In this document: positions 9,427-18,867 of the stretch, in pieces
How positions within the stretch are numbered: the first letter of the stretch is position 1
Layout of the letters: each line of letters begins with the position of its first letter
DNA from: Mesorhizobium sp. B2-7-2
GTDB taxonomy: Bacteria > Pseudomonadota > Alphaproteobacteria > Rhizobiales > Rhizobiaceae
Direction: 5' to 3'
NCBI RefSeq assembly: GCF_006440775.1
Contig: NZ_VFTZ01000004.1
Location: 1 to 64,000 of the forward strand
DNA length: 64,000 bases
Notes under the pieces: generated by a model
What the model was told of the DNA's origin: nothing
Seen by the model: only the letters and a program-made list of their open reading frames with translations
Database searches by the model: none
Program-made: the position numbers and the translations under genes

Positions 9427-11577
9427 ATGTTTAATCAACACAAAGTGGAAATCGAATGGGGCGGCCGTCCGCTCATCCTGGAAACCGGCAAGATCGCACG
9501 CCAGGCTGACGGCGCGGTGCTCGCCACCTATGGCGAGACCGTCGTTCTCGCCACCGTCGTTTCGATGAAGGAACCGAAGCCCGGCCTCGATTTCTTCCCG
9601 CTTACCGTCAACTACCAGGAAAAGACCTACGCCGCCGGCAAGATCCCGGGCGGCTACTTCAAGCGTGAGGGCCGCCCGAGCGAAAAGGAAACGCTGGTTT
9701 CCCGCCTGATCGACCGCCCGATCCGCCCGCTTTTCGCCGACGGCTACAAGAACGACACCCAGATCGTCGTCACCGTCGTCCAGCATGATCTCGAGAACGA
9801 TCCCGATATCCTGTCGATCGTGGCCACCTCCGCTGCGCTCACGCTTTCCGGCGTGCCCTTCATGGGCCCGATCGGCGGCGCCCGCGTCGGCTACATCAAC
9901 GGCGAATATGTGCTCAATCCGCATATCGACGAAATGCAGGAATCCAAGCTCGACCTCGTCGTTGCCGGCACCGGCGACGCCGTGCTGATGGTCGAATCCG
10001 AGGCCAAGGAACTCTCCGAGGAACTGATGCTCGGTGCCGTCGTGTTCGGCCACAAGAGCTTCCAGCCTGTGATCGACGCGATCATCAAGCTGGCCGAGGT
10101 CGCCGCCAAGGAGCCGCGCGACTTCTCCGCGCCGGATTACTCCGCGCTTGAAGCCGAGATGCTGAAGATCGTCGGCGACGAGCTTCGCGAGGCCTACAAG
10201 ATCACCGACAAGCAGAAGCGCTATGCCGCCGTCGATGCAGTCAAGTCGAAGGTCAAGGCCGCGTTTGCGCCGGCCGAAGGCGAAGAGGCCAAATACACGT
10301 CCGAGCAGATCGGCTCGGTGTTCAAGGAGCTCCAGGCCAAGGTCGTGCGCTGGAACATCCTCGACACCGGCTCGCGCATTGACGGCCGCGACCTGAAGAC
10401 GGTCCGCAAGATCGTCTCCGAAGTCGGCGTCCTGGCGCGCACCCATGGTTCGGCGCTGTTCACGCGCGGCGAGACCCAGGCGCTGGTCGTTGCCACACTC
10501 GGCACCGGCGAGGACGAGCAGTATGTCGATTCGCTGACAGGCATGTACAAGGAGAAGTTCCTCCTTCACTACAATTTCCCGCCCTACTCCGTCGGCGAGA
10601 CCGGCCGCATGGGTTCGCCGGGCCGCCGCGAAATCGGCCACGGCAAGCTCGCCTGGCGCGCCATCCGCCCGATGCTGCCGAGCGCGGACCAGTTCCCCTA
10701 CACGCTGCGCGTCGTTTCGGAGATCACCGAGTCCAACGGCTCGTCCTCGATGGCGACCGTCTGCGGCACCTCGCTGGCGCTGATGGATGCCGGCGTGCCG
10801 CTGGCAAAGCCGGTCGCCGGCATCGCCATGGGCCTGATCAAGGAAGGCGAGCGCTTCGCGGTGCTCTCCGACATCCTCGGTGACGAGGACCACCTCGGCG
10901 ATATGGACTTCAAGGTCGCCGGCACCGCCAACGGCGTCACCTCGTTGCAGATGGACATCAAGATCGATGGCATCACCGAGGAGATCATGGGCATTGCCCT
11001 GGCCCAGGCCAAGGACGGCCGCCTGCATATCCTCGGCGAGATGGCGCATGCGCTGTCCGGCGCCCGCGCCGAGCTCGGCGAATTCGCCCCGCGCATCGAG
11101 GTCATGCATATCCCGACCGACAAGATCCGCGACGTCATCGGTTCCGGCGGCAAGGTGATCCGCGAGATCGTCGAGAAGACCGGCGCCAAGATCAACATCG
11201 AGGACGACGGCACGGTCAAGATCGCTTCGGCGAACGCCAAGGAGATCGAGGCGGCGAAGAAGTGGATCCACACCATCGTCGCCGAGCCGGAAGTCGGCGA
11301 GATCTACGAAGGCACCGTCGTCAAGACGGCCGACTTCGGCGCGTTCGTCAACTTCTTCGGCCCGCGCGACGGTCTCGTCCACATCTCGCAGCTCGCCAAT
11401 GAGCGCGTCGCCAAGACCTCGGACGTCGTCAAGGAAGGCGACAAGGTTTGGGTCAAGTTGATGGGCTTCGACGAGCGCGGCAAGGTCCGCCTGTCGATGA
11501 AGGTCGTCGACCAGGCGACCGGCAAGGAAATCGTCCAGGACAAGAAGAAGTCGGACGGCGAGGAAGACGCCGCCTGA
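9427..11577 (+). CDS. pnp: Polyribonucleotide nucleotidyltransferase (PNPase)
   Basis: PNPase is the trimeric 3'-5' phosphorolytic exoribonuclease of the RNA degradation machinery. The 716-residue protein has the two RNase PH-like domains (about 10-145 and 310-540, the second with the [15 protein letters not shown] segment), the linking helical domain, a KH domain (about 555-610, [20 protein letters not shown]) and a C-terminal S1 domain (about 622-690). The start at 9427 matches the family N terminus [12 protein letters not shown]. Confidence 0.98.
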   Translation: MFNQHKVEIEWGGRPLILETGKIARQADGAVLATYGETVVLATVVSMKEPKPGLDFFPLTVNYQEKTYAAGKIPGGYFKREGRPSEKETLVSRLIDRPIRPLFADGYKNDTQIVVTVVQHDLENDPDILSIVATSAALTLSGVPFMGPIGGARVGYINGEYVLNPHIDEMQESKLDLVVAGTGDAVLMVESEAKELSEELMLGAVVFGHKSFQPVIDAIIKLAEVAAKEPRDFSAPDYSALEAEMLKIVGDELREAYKITDKQKRYAAVDAVKSKVKAAFAPAEGEEAKYTSEQIGSVFKELQAKVVRWNILDTGSRIDGRDLKTVRKIVSEVGVLARTHGSALFTRGETQALVVATLGTGEDEQYVDSLTGMYKEKFLLHYNFPPYSVGETGRMGSPGRREIGHGKLAWRAIRPMLPSADQFPYTLRVVSEITESNGSSSMATVCGTSLALMDAGVPLAKPVAGIAMGLIKEGERFAVLSDILGDEDHLGDMDFKVAGTANGVTSLQMDIKIDGITEEIMGIALAQAKDGRLHILGEMAHALSGARAELGEFAPRIEVMHIPTDKIRDVIGSGGKVIREIVEKTGAKINIEDDGTVKIASANAKEIEAAKKWIHTIVAEPEVGEIYEGTVVKTADFGAFVNFFGPRDGLVHISQLANERVAKTSDVVKEGDKVWVKLMGFDERGKVRLSMKVVDQATGKEIVQDKKKSDGEEDAA

Positions 11578-11600
11578 TCGGTTTGACCGAATAATCTACA

Positions 11601-11634
11601 ACGGGCGCGCCGCGAGGTCGCGCCCGTTTTGTTT
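11601..11634 (+). terminator. Rho-independent terminator of pnp
   Basis: ACGGGCGCG (11601-11609) pairs perfectly with CGCGCCCGT (11619-11627), followed by TTTGTTT, 23 bases after the pnp stop. Confidence 0.8.
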
Positions 11635-11638
11635 CAGG

Positions 11639-11690
11639 GCAGTTCCAGGAAAGCGGCACCCGTTTCCGTCCGGAATTGCGTCGGGCAAAG
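11639..11690 (+). repeat. Family A intergenic repeat
   Basis: It reads GCAGTTCCAGGAAAGCGGCA and then TTTCCGTCCGGAATTGCGTC, the same unit found in at least four other gaps of this window. Confidence 0.6.
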
Positions 11691-11708
11691 GTCCTACGGA
11701 GCAGGTGA

Positions 11709-12719
11709 ATGGCCGCGGAGCCGCTGAAGACGCTGTTCTACCCGTTCGAGGCCGAGGCGCTGCCTCTGCCGCGAAAGCATGCCCGTGTCCTGTTTCTCGG
11801 CGCCGAGCCCGGCTTCCGCTTGCCCGCCGGCTTCGAGGCGGCGCTGCATCTCGTGCAAGGCTTTCGGCCAGATTTTCGAACGCTGCAGGCGTCCGGCTAC
11901 GCGGTCACGCCGCGCGCCGAGGATACCGGCTTCGACCTGGCGTTGGTGCTTGCTGGCCGTCATCGCGGCCAGAACGAGCAGCGCGTCGCCGAGGCGATAG
12001 AGCGCGTCCTGCCGAGTGGGCTGGTCGTCGTTGCCGGTGGCAAGGAGGACGGCATCGACAGCCTGCGCAAGCGGATCAACGCCCTGGTGCCGCTCGAAGG
12101 CCATCTGCCGAAGCATCACGGCGTTGCCTTCTGGTTCAAGCGAGCCGGCGCGGAGACGGCCGCGACGCTGCGCGCCGGCAACCCCGATGTGATCGTCGAA
12201 GGCCGTTTCAAAACCAGGCCTGGCATGTTCTCCTTCGATCGCATCGACGCCGGTTCGAAACTGCTGGCCGCGAACCTGCCTGACGATCTCAAAGGCAACG
12301 TCGCTGATTTCTGCGCCGGCTGGGGTTATCTGGCGGCGGAAATCCTGCTGCGCCCGCAAGGCCTCACCGCACTCGATCTCTACGAAGCGGACTTTGACGC
12401 CCTGGAAGCAGCCAGGTTGAATGTCCACGGCGGCGCCATCGAGCCGCGTTTCTTCTGGACCGATTTGCTCACCGAGGCGGTCGAACGGCGCTACGACGCG
12501 ATCGTCATGAATCCACCCTTCCACCGCGGTCGCGCGTCCGAGCCGGAGATCGGTGCCGGCATGATCCGCGCCGCGTCGAAGGCGTTGAAACCGGGCGGCC
12601 GCCTGTTCATGGTCGCCAACCGCCAGCTTCCTTACGAACAGGCGCTCTCGGCGATCTTCGCCAGCCATGCCGAGATCGCCCGCGACGGCATGTTCAAGGT
12701 GTTTTCGGCGCGCCGCTGA
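11709..12719 (+). CDS. RsmC-like class I SAM-dependent rRNA methyltransferase
   Basis: The 336-residue protein resembles RsmC/RlmG, which methylate guanine N2 in rRNA (RsmC: G1207 of 16S). The C-terminal catalytic domain has SAM-binding motif I VADFCAGWGYLAAEIL at about 196-211, an acidic motif II (LYEADFDALEAA) and the N-(m2G) type motif IV MNPPFHRGR at about 271-279. The N-terminal half is a degenerate Rossmann-like domain, as in RsmC. It stands alone after the pnp terminator and a repeat. The target base cannot be read from sequence. Confidence 0.8.
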   Translation: MAAEPLKTLFYPFEAEALPLPRKHARVLFLGAEPGFRLPAGFEAALHLVQGFRPDFRTLQASGYAVTPRAEDTGFDLALVLAGRHRGQNEQRVAEAIERVLPSGLVVVAGGKEDGIDSLRKRINALVPLEGHLPKHHGVAFWFKRAGAETAATLRAGNPDVIVEGRFKTRPGMFSFDRIDAGSKLLAANLPDDLKGNVADFCAGWGYLAAEILLRPQGLTALDLYEADFDALEAARLNVHGGAIEPRFFWTDLLTEAVERRYDAIVMNPPFHRGRASEPEIGAGMIRAASKALKPGGRLFMVANRQLPYEQALSAIFASHAEIARDGMFKVFSARR

Positions 12720-12720
12720 A

Positions 12721-12806
12721 GCAATCAAGCAAAAGCGTACAGCGGGTGGATTCGGCGCCTTCGCCGTAGCCTTGCATCCACAATTGCGGTGGGAAAAATG
12801 CTTGTT
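12721..12806. repeat. Degenerate family A-like repeat between two convergent genes
   Basis: The gap contains AGCAAAAGCGTACAGCGG, the longer variant middle GGATTCGGCGCCTTCGCCGTA and then CACAATTGCG, like the variant at 41482-41558. It fills nearly the whole gap. Confidence 0.45.
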
Positions 12807-14360
12807 CTATTGCAGGCTGACGATGCGGGCCGGCTCGTGCGTGCCGAAGGCGGACCGCGCTTCGCCAAGCTCGACCTTGAGCGGAGCCGGCCGGCCGAAC
12901 AGATAGCCCTGCACAACCTGGCAGCCGGCCGCTCGGAGCAGGGTGGCCTGGTTCTCGGTCTCTACGCCTTCGGCGATAATGCCCACGCCCAGCGCCCGTG
13001 ACAGGCCGACAATGGTCGACACGATTGCGCCGGAGCTGGAATCGGTGTCGATGCGGCTGACGAAGGAACGGTCGATCTTCAGCTTGCCGAAGGAGAAATC
13101 GATCAGGTAGCTCAAATTGGAATAGCCCGTGCCGAAATCGTCGACGGCCACGGAGATACCCATCTCGGCAAGCTGTTCCAGGATGGCTGCGGCGCGGTCG
13201 CGGTCCTGCATCATCGCCGTCTCGGTGACCTCGAGCTCCAGCCGCGAGGGCTTGATGCCGGTCGATTCCATCACCTCCCGCACGATGCCGACGAAATCCC
13301 TGGTCATGAACTGGACAGGCGAGATGTTGACGGCGACGAAGCATTCCTCCGGCAGGTACCGGGCGTCGCTGCAAGCCTTGCGCAGCACCCACTCGCCGAT
13401 CGGATTGATCATGCCGGTTTCCTCGGCGATCGGAATGAATTCCATCGGCGGGATCATGCCGCGCTCCGGGTGCTTCCAGCGGATCAGCGCCTCATAACCG
13501 ACGATGCGGCCGCTCGGCAGGTCGAGCTGCGGCTGATAGTGGAGGCTGAAGTCGCCTCGGTCGAAGGCGGTTTTCAGCTCCGACTCGATCCATTGCCGAT
13601 AGTCCGCAACGCGGCCCATGTCGGCATGGAAGACAGACCAGTTGCCGATGCCGCTGGCGCGCGCGTTCTGCAGCGCAAGGTTCGAGCGGCGCAGGATCAG
13701 GACCGGGTCGACGCCGTCCTTTGGCATCGCCACGATGCCGACCGACAGGCTGACCGACTGCAGATGCGTCTGCAGCTGATAGGGCTCCATCATCTCGTTG
13801 ATGAGCTTCTCGATCAGCCGCTCGATCGAGCCCCTGATCTGGCGATCCGGCAAAAGCACCGCGAATTCGCCGGCGCCGATACGGCCGATCACCGCATCCT
13901 TCGGCATATTCTCCGTCAGCCTGCTTGTGAAGGCGCGGATCAGTTCGTCGCCCTGGCTGTAGCCGATGGCGTCGTTGATCTGCTTGAAGCGGTCGATATC
14001 GATGTCGATCAGGAACACCGGCTCGCCGGTTCGGATCGTTCCGGAAGCGGCTTCGGCTATCTTGCCGACCATGGCCTGGCGCGACAAAAGGCCGGTCAGC
14101 TTGTCGAAATGGGTTTCCTTGAAGACATAGGCCGCGGATTCATCGACGCCGGCAAAGAACGAGAGTGCTGCTCCGCCGGCGGCAAGGGCGCAGAGCGCGG
14201 CAATGACGCCGGCCATCGTTTCGGCCGGCATGCCGGCCATGCCGTCGCCGAAGCCGAACCTCAGCCCCCACAGTCCAAGGATGAAACTGCCCATCCCCGA
14301 ACTGGCGATGGTGATCAGCCGGAACAGCGGAGTCCGTTTGGGATTGCTGACTGCAGGCAT
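12807..14360 (-). CDS. Membrane GGDEF-EAL protein, probable c-di-GMP phosphodiesterase
   Basis: The 517-residue protein has two N-terminal membrane helices (about 12-34 and 47-70), a GGDEF domain (about 83-245) and an EAL domain (about 255-500). The GGDEF signature is GAGEF (162-166), so diguanylate cyclase activity is unlikely. The EAL domain keeps EALIRW (290-295), a catalytic-type E in LELEVTET, DDFGTGYSNL (407-416) and KIDRSFV, so it should hydrolyse c-di-GMP. The degenerate GGDEF may act as a GTP sensor, as in CC3396/PdeA; that is inference. Neighbours give no pathway clue. Confidence 0.88.
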   Translation of the reverse strand: MPAVSNPKRTPLFRLITIASSGMGSFILGLWGLRFGFGDGMAGMPAETMAGVIAALCALAAGGAALSFFAGVDESAAYVFKETHFDKLTGLLSRQAMVGKIAEAASGTIRTGEPVFLIDIDIDRFKQINDAIGYSQGDELIRAFTSRLTENMPKDAVIGRIGAGEFAVLLPDRQIRGSIERLIEKLINEMMEPYQLQTHLQSVSLSVGIVAMPKDGVDPVLILRRSNLALQNARASGIGNWSVFHADMGRVADYRQWIESELKTAFDRGDFSLHYQPQLDLPSGRIVGYEALIRWKHPERGMIPPMEFIPIAEETGMINPIGEWVLRKACSDARYLPEECFVAVNISPVQFMTRDFVGIVREVMESTGIKPSRLELEVTETAMMQDRDRAAAILEQLAEMGISVAVDDFGTGYSNLSYLIDFSFGKLKIDRSFVSRIDTDSSSGAIVSTIVGLSRALGVGIIAEGVETENQATLLRAAGCQVVQGYLFGRPAPLKVELGEARSAFGTHEPARIVSLQ

Positions 14361-14462
14361 GCATTGTCCCCAGATTGCGGGGCCTTATAGCGGATATCTC
14401 CTTAAAATGAGTTTCCGCCGATGCATCCAATTTTACTGGAACGCAACTGTCGGCGCCGCGAA

Positions 14463-15284
14463 CTATTCCCGCGTGCCGTCGGTCTGCTTCAATTCCTCCA
14501 GTGCCGGCATCGAAACGATGTGATAGCCGGAATCGACATAGTGGATTTCACCGGTGACGCCCGACGATAGATCGGAAAGCAGGTAAAGCGCCGAGCCGCC
14601 GACTTCGTCGATGGTCACGGTGCGCCGCAAAGGCGAATTTCGCTGCTGGTAGGAGAACATGTGGCGGGCATCGGACACGCCGGAGCCGGCCAGCGTCCGC
14701 ACCGGCCCGGCCGAGATGCCGTTCACCCTGATGCCGCGCGGGCCGTAGTCGTTGGCCAGGTAGCGCACGCTGGCTTCCAGCCCGGCCTTGGCGACGCCCA
14801 TGACGTTGTAGTTCGGCATCACCCTGACCGAGCCGGCATAGGTGAGCGTGATCATCGAGCCGCCATTGCCCATCAACGCGGCGGCGTTGCGGGCGATCTC
14901 GGTGAAGGAATAGCAGGAGATCACCATGGTGCGCACGAAGTTGTCGCGGCTGGTGTCGGCGTAAAGGCCCTTCAGCTCGTTCTTGTCGGAAAAGCCGATG
15001 GCGTGCACCACGAAATCCAGCCCGCCCCAGGCCTCGCCAAGGGTCTCGAAGGTCGCGCTGACCGAGGCGCTGTCCTCGACATCGCAAGGCACGATCAGCG
15101 AGGCTCCCACTTTCTCGGCAAGCGGCTTGACCCGCCGCCCGAAGGCGTCGCCCTGATAGGTGAAAGCGAGCTCGGCCCCATGTTCCGACAGCTTCTTGGC
15201 GATGCCCCAGGCAATCGAATGGTCGTTGGCAACACCCATGACAAGCCCGCGCTTGCCCTTCATCAACCCTTCCATGCCTGGCAA
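14463..15284 (-). CDS. fabI: Enoyl-[acyl-carrier-protein] reductase (NADH) FabI
   Basis: FabI reduces trans-2-enoyl-ACP in the last step of each fatty acid elongation cycle. The 273-residue SDR-type protein has the cofactor motif [13 protein letters not shown] (about 17-29) and the catalytic pair Y159 and K166 in [12 protein letters not shown], with Y149 matching the second conserved tyrosine. It lies 21 bases after fabB and ends the fabA-fabB-fabI cluster. Many rhizobia carry a second FabI elsewhere; this one goes with unsaturated fatty acid synthesis by location. Confidence 0.95.
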   Translation of the reverse strand: MPGMEGLMKGKRGLVMGVANDHSIAWGIAKKLSEHGAELAFTYQGDAFGRRVKPLAEKVGASLIVPCDVEDSASVSATFETLGEAWGGLDFVVHAIGFSDKNELKGLYADTSRDNFVRTMVISCYSFTEIARNAAALMGNGGSMITLTYAGSVRVMPNYNVMGVAKAGLEASVRYLANDYGPRGIRVNGISAGPVRTLAGSGVSDARHMFSYQQRNSPLRRTVTIDEVGGSALYLLSDLSSGVTGEIHYVDSGYHIVSMPALEELKQTDGTRE

Positions 15285-15305
15285 TCCTTATGAAAAACGC
15301 TGGTC

Positions 15306-16526
15306 TTATGCGGAATAGCGCTGGAAAATCAGCGTTGCGTTGGTGCCGCCGAAACCGAAGGAGTTGGACAGGACGGTGTCGATCCTGGCGTCGTCGATAC
15401 GCTTGCGCACGATCGGCATGCCCTCGAATTCCGGATCGAGCTCCTCGATATGGGCGCTCTCGCCGATGAAGCCGCCCTGCATCATTAGGATCGAATAGAT
15501 CGATTCCTGCACGCCGGCCGCGCCCAGCGAATGGCCGGTGAGCGACTTGGTCGAGGTGATGTAAGGCATCTTGTCGCCGAACACCTCGCGGATGGCGCCC
15601 ATTTCTTTGGAATCGCCGACCGGCGTCGAGGTGCCGTGGGTGTTGATGTAGTCGACCGGCGAAGACACCGTGGCAAGCGCCTGGCGCATGCAGCGGATAG
15701 CGCCTTCGCCCGAAGGTGCGACCATGTCGTAGCCGTCGGAAGTCGCGCCGTAGCCGACGACCTCGGCGTATATCTTGGCGCCGCGCGCCTTGGCGTGCTC
15801 CAGTTCCTCCAGCACCAGCACGCCGGCGCCGCCGGCGATGACGAAACCGTCGCGGTTGACGTCATAAGCGCGCGAAGCGGCCGATGCGTTGTCGTTGAAC
15901 TTCGACGACATGGCGCCCATGGCGTCGAACAGGTCCGACATGGTCCAGTCGAGGTCCTCGTGGCCGCCGGCAAACATCACGTCCTGCTTGCCCCACTGGA
16001 TGAGCTCATAGGCATTGCCTATGCAATGCGCGGAGGTCGAGCAGGCCGACGAGATCGAATAGTTGACGCCGTGGATCTTGAACCATGTGGCCAAGGTGGC
16101 CGACGCCGTCGACGACATGGCTTTCGGCACGGCGAACGGGCCGATGCGCTTGGGGCTGTTGTTCTTGATCGTGGTTTCGGCCGCTTCGACGATGGTGCGG
16201 GTCGAAGGCCCGCCGGAACCCATCACGATGCCGGTCCGCTCATTGGTGATGTCGCCTTCGCTTAAGCCGGCATCGGCGATCGCCTGGTCCATGGCGACGT
16301 GATTCCAGGCAGCGCCTTGGCTCAAGAAGCGCATGGCGCGGCGGTCGATCATCGGGGTGGGATCGAGCGTCGGCGCGCCCCAGACCTGGCAGCGGAAGCC
16401 GTGTTCGGCGAAGGAATTGGAAAAGCTGATGCCTGATTTGGCATCGTAAAGCGAGCTCTGCACCTCATTGGCATTGTTGCCGATCGACGACACAATGCCG
16501 AGCCCTGTCACTACGACCCGTCTCAT
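15306..16526 (-). CDS. fabB: 3-oxoacyl-[acyl-carrier-protein] synthase I FabB
   Basis: FabB elongates acyl-ACP and is essential for unsaturated fatty acids together with FabA. The 406-residue protein has the catalytic cysteine C162 in SSACSTSAH and the two histidines in [11 protein letters not shown] and [11 protein letters not shown]. The frame is open to a TTG at 16532, but AAGGAG sits six bases before the ATG at 16526, so that start was chosen. It is flanked by fabA upstream (115-base gap) and fabI downstream. Confidence 0.96.
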   Translation of the reverse strand: MRRVVVTGLGIVSSIGNNANEVQSSLYDAKSGISFSNSFAEHGFRCQVWGAPTLDPTPMIDRRAMRFLSQGAAWNHVAMDQAIADAGLSEGDITNERTGIVMGSGGPSTRTIVEAAETTIKNNSPKRIGPFAVPKAMSSTASATLATWFKIHGVNYSISSACSTSAHCIGNAYELIQWGKQDVMFAGGHEDLDWTMSDLFDAMGAMSSKFNDNASAASRAYDVNRDGFVIAGGAGVLVLEELEHAKARGAKIYAEVVGYGATSDGYDMVAPSGEGAIRCMRQALATVSSPVDYINTHGTSTPVGDSKEMGAIREVFGDKMPYITSTKSLTGHSLGAAGVQESIYSILMMQGGFIGESAHIEELDPEFEGMPIVRKRIDDARIDTVLSNSFGFGGTNATLIFQRYSA

Positions 16527-16641
16527 TCGCAACTCCTTCCCGCGTATTCGGGCGAAAGATTTAACCGGCTTCGCCCTTGATCATACGCAAACAAACTGAC
16601 GTGGCATCCGTTAGCTACGCGGGCGCCGTGGCGGAAAACGG

Positions 16642-17160
16642 TCAGGCGGCCGGCTGCTTGGACAGGCCGACCTTCAGATCCGTAGCCGCATATATGGGTT
16701 CGCCATCCGCCTTGAGCCAGCCATCGGCGATGCCGAGCACCAGGCGGCCGCGCATCACGCGCTTGAAATCGATGCCGTATTCGACCTTCTTCACCGACGG
16801 CGTCACCATGCCCTTGAATTTCACCTCGCCGGTCGAAAGCGCCATGCCTTTACCCGGTTCGCCCAGCCAGCCGAGATAGAAGCCGGTCAACTGCCACATG
16901 GCGTCGAGGCCGAGGCAGCCCGGCATGATCGGGTTGCCGATAAAGTGGCAGGCGAAGAACCACAGGTCCGGCTTGATGTCGAACTCGGCGCGGATGAAGC
17001 CTTTGTCGAAAGCACCGCCGGTCTCGCTGATCTCGGTTATGCGGTCGAACATCAGCATCGGTGGGTAGGGCAGCTGGGCATTGCCTGGCCCGAACAGGTC
17101 GCCGCGGGCGCAGGCAAGCAGTTCCTCGTAATCGTAGCTGGACTTTTGACCCGCCATCAA
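16642..17160 (-). CDS. fabA: Bifunctional 3-hydroxydecanoyl-ACP dehydratase/isomerase FabA
   Basis: FabA dehydrates 3-hydroxydecanoyl-ACP and isomerises the product to cis-3-decenoyl-ACP, the branch point to unsaturated fatty acids. The 172-residue protein carries the active-site block [20 protein letters not shown] with H72 and D86, equivalent to the E. coli catalytic pair. It is the first gene of fabA-fabB-fabI and is divergent from irr across a 246-base region. Confidence 0.97.
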   Translation of the reverse strand: MMAGQKSSYDYEELLACARGDLFGPGNAQLPYPPMLMFDRITEISETGGAFDKGFIRAEFDIKPDLWFFACHFIGNPIMPGCLGLDAMWQLTGFYLGWLGEPGKGMALSTGEVKFKGMVTPSVKKVEYGIDFKRVMRGRLVLGIADGWLKADGEPIYAATDLKVGLSKQPAA

Positions 17161-17289
17161 ATTTCTGTCCCCGTGTTCCTTCGCGGGCGGCAGGGCGCCC
17201 TTCTCGTTGGTTTCCTAACACACTCTGTTTGCGGCCGGAAACCGGCGTTTGCGCTTAACCCGTGCGCCTGCCCGGGTCAATGCGCGCTA

Positions 17290-17318
17290 TTGATCGCATT
17301 CGGACTACAGAATATATG
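17290..17318 (+). promoter_or_regulatory. Likely promoter of irr
   Basis: TTGATC (17290-17295), a 17-base spacer and TATATG (17313-17318) form a near-consensus promoter pointing at irr, with a leader of about 80 bases. On the opposite strand TTGACC (17275-17280) could be the -35 of fabA, but its -10 is poor. No Irr-box sequence was recognised. Confidence 0.5.
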
Positions 17319-17406
17319 TCGGCTGATGTCTGGTTTTGGCTTTTGACGTCTTTTTGCCATTCTGGACCTGTTGGTGGGCTGGGCAGCAAAGCTTCGACGC
17401 GAAGAG

Positions 17407-17838
17407 ATGGATTCGGGCTACAGGAAGGAAAATGTCGCTGTGGACAAGCGGGTTCGCGAAGCCGGCCTGAGGCCGACGCGCCAGCGCATTGCGCTGGCCG
17501 ACCTGCTTTTCGCCAAGGGCGACCGTCACCTTTCGGCCGAGGAACTGCACGAAGAGGCGATCGCCGCCGGCGTGCCGGTTTCGCTGGCGACGGTCTATAA
17601 CGCGCTCCACCAGTTCACCCAGGCAGGACTGCTCCGCATCCTGGCGGTCGAAGGCTCGAAAACCTATTTCGACACCAACACCTCCGACCACCATCACTTC
17701 TACGTCGAGGGCGAGAACCGGATTTTCGATATCGAGAGCGGACCGGTGACCGTCTCCAACCTGCCGGCGCCTCCGGAAGGCATGGAGATCGCCAATGTCG
17801 ACATCGTCGTGAGGCTTCGCCCGAAGCGCGGCAACTGA
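17407..17838 (+). CDS. irr: Iron response regulator Irr (Fur family)
   Basis: Irr is the rhizobial Fur-family regulator that accumulates under iron limitation, represses heme and iron-using genes, and is degraded or inactivated by heme. The 143-residue product has the winged-helix domain (about 12-80, with AGLRPTRQRIALADLLF) and the dimerisation domain with the HHH heme/metal motif at H95-H97 in TSDHHHFYVEGENR. The N-terminal heme regulatory motif (Cys-Pro) of Bradyrhizobium Irr is absent, as in Rhizobium-type Irr. The frame opens at 17371; the ATG at 17407 was preferred on family length. Irr next to fabA is common in Rhizobiales. Confidence 0.92.
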   Translation: MDSGYRKENVAVDKRVREAGLRPTRQRIALADLLFAKGDRHLSAEELHEEAIAAGVPVSLATVYNALHQFTQAGLLRILAVEGSKTYFDTNTSDHHHFYVEGENRIFDIESGPVTVSNLPAPPEGMEIANVDIVVRLRPKRGN

Positions 17839-17849
17839 TCCCGTGGTGA

Positions 17850-18050
17850 TGCGGCCCGTCGATTTCATTGCTTGCGGGCGCGTTGCTCGCCGGCCCGATC
17901 ACCACTGCCGTGGCGCTGATCTGGATCGCGCACATCGCCATCGACCGTGCCCTCGGCTACGGCCTCAAGCTGCCCACCGGTTTCCAGGATACGCGTCTCG
18001 GCCGCATCGGCCGCGACCGCAACAGCAAGGCCAGCGAACTCAGTTCTTGA
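17850..18050 (+). pseudogene. 5'-truncated remnant of a DUF4260 membrane protein gene
   Basis: An open frame from 17850 to a TGA at 18048-18050 reads ALIWIAHIAIDRALGYGL, then KLPTGFQDTRLGRIGR, which is the conserved C-terminal half of DUF4260 proteins (a last membrane helix, then H-I-x-x-D-R-x-x-G-Y-G-L-K and the L-G-R-I-G tail). The N-terminal half, normally about 60 residues with further membrane helices, is missing because irr occupies that position. The frame has no good ATG or ribosome binding site. It may be a deletion scar or an unusually short expressed protein. The end overlaps the SH3 gene on the other strand by 11 bases. Confidence 0.65.
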
Positions 18051-18597
18051 CCTTCTCGCCGGGATAAGCGCCCCACACCTGCGACTGGGCCATCCAACCG
18101 GTATGGCCGTCGAAGGTCATCTCGCACCATTGGCCGTCGCATTTCTTGATCGAGCCGATCACGCCCGGCTCGATAATGGCGACGACACCGGCATCCTTAT
18201 CGGGCTCGTCGAGCAGGTTGATTCGCCCGCCCTTGCCGCGCTGCCACGGCGCGACGATCGCGGTGCGTCGGCCGGAGAGCAGCGACTGGTTGATCCAGCC
18301 TTCCGAGCCGTCGGCATCGCGCACGCGGCGCCATGTGTCGAATTCCTGGATGACTTCCATCGGCAGGCCGGCCTTCAGATACATCCAGTTGACGGAATAA
18401 TTGGCGCCGGGGCCGACGCGCGAGTTGACCCGGGCCGGCTTGAGGCTGACGAAACGCGGCAGCGGCAGCCCGCTCGGGCCAAGCGTTATGGTTTGCGCCG
18501 GCGCGGCCGCGCTTTGCGCGAATGCCTGCGGCGCGCAAAGCAGGGCGCCAAGAATGGCTGCGCTGAAGGCCAGGCGAAGCGACGCGAAACCAGACAC
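18040..18597 (-). CDS. Secreted SH3-domain protein
   Basis: The 185-residue product has a signal peptide (about 1-28, hydrophobic core AFSAAILGALLCAPQ, cleavage near AFA|QS) and two bacterial SH3-like domains (about 47-105 and 112-172, with the pattern ARVNSRVGPGANYSVNWMY). Such periplasmic SH3 proteins bind cell-wall peptides or other surface ligands; no enzyme domain is present. A GTG at 18597 with AAAGGA upstream was chosen as the start because it places the signal peptide at the very N terminus; the frame is open to 18702. Confidence 0.8.
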   Translation of the reverse strand: MSGFASLRLAFSAAILGALLCAPQAFAQSAAAPAQTITLGPSGLPLPRFVSLKPARVNSRVGPGANYSVNWMYLKAGLPMEVIQEFDTWRRVRDADGSEGWINQSLLSGRRTAIVAPWQRGKGGRINLLDEPDKDAGVVAIIEPGVIGSIKKCDGQWCEMTFDGHTGWMAQSQVWGAYPGEKVKN

Positions 18598-18744
18598 TTT
18601 CGTTCCTTTCGGCGCCGGTCCGTGCGGATGAGCGCCCCTTTTTCTTTGTCTTCGGCGGCACCGCTTGTTACAGGAGTGGGCTGATGCCGCGACTGGCTGC
18701 AAGTTTCGCCGGTCTTGGTTAAAGAGGTCTCAACGAGATCGGTT

Positions 18745-18847
18745 TCGAGAGCATGATCCCGAAAAGTGGGTACCGGTTTTCGGAAGAGATCTTGCTGCAA
18801 CAAAGAGTAGGATCAGGATGACGATTCGACGAAACGTCATCCTGATC
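18745..18847. repeat. Composite intergenic repeat with a 13-bp perfect hairpin
   Basis: GAGCATGATCCCGAAAAGTG and the partner GGTTTTCGGAAGAGATC form one repeat. It is followed by GATCAGGATGACG (18811-18823) and its exact inverted copy CGTCATCCTGATC (18835-18847). The hairpin ends 20 bases before the start of the next gene, so it would be part of its mRNA leader. Confidence 0.6.
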
Positions 18848-18867
18848 GAAGAAGCTTCGGGGATAAA

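Noticed and set aside
9319..11382. Long minus-strand open frame opposite pnp
   Set aside because: Same mirror effect; pnp on the plus strand is certain.
17407..17838. Heme regulatory Cys-Pro motif in Irr
   Set aside because: Not present; only the HHH motif is visible.
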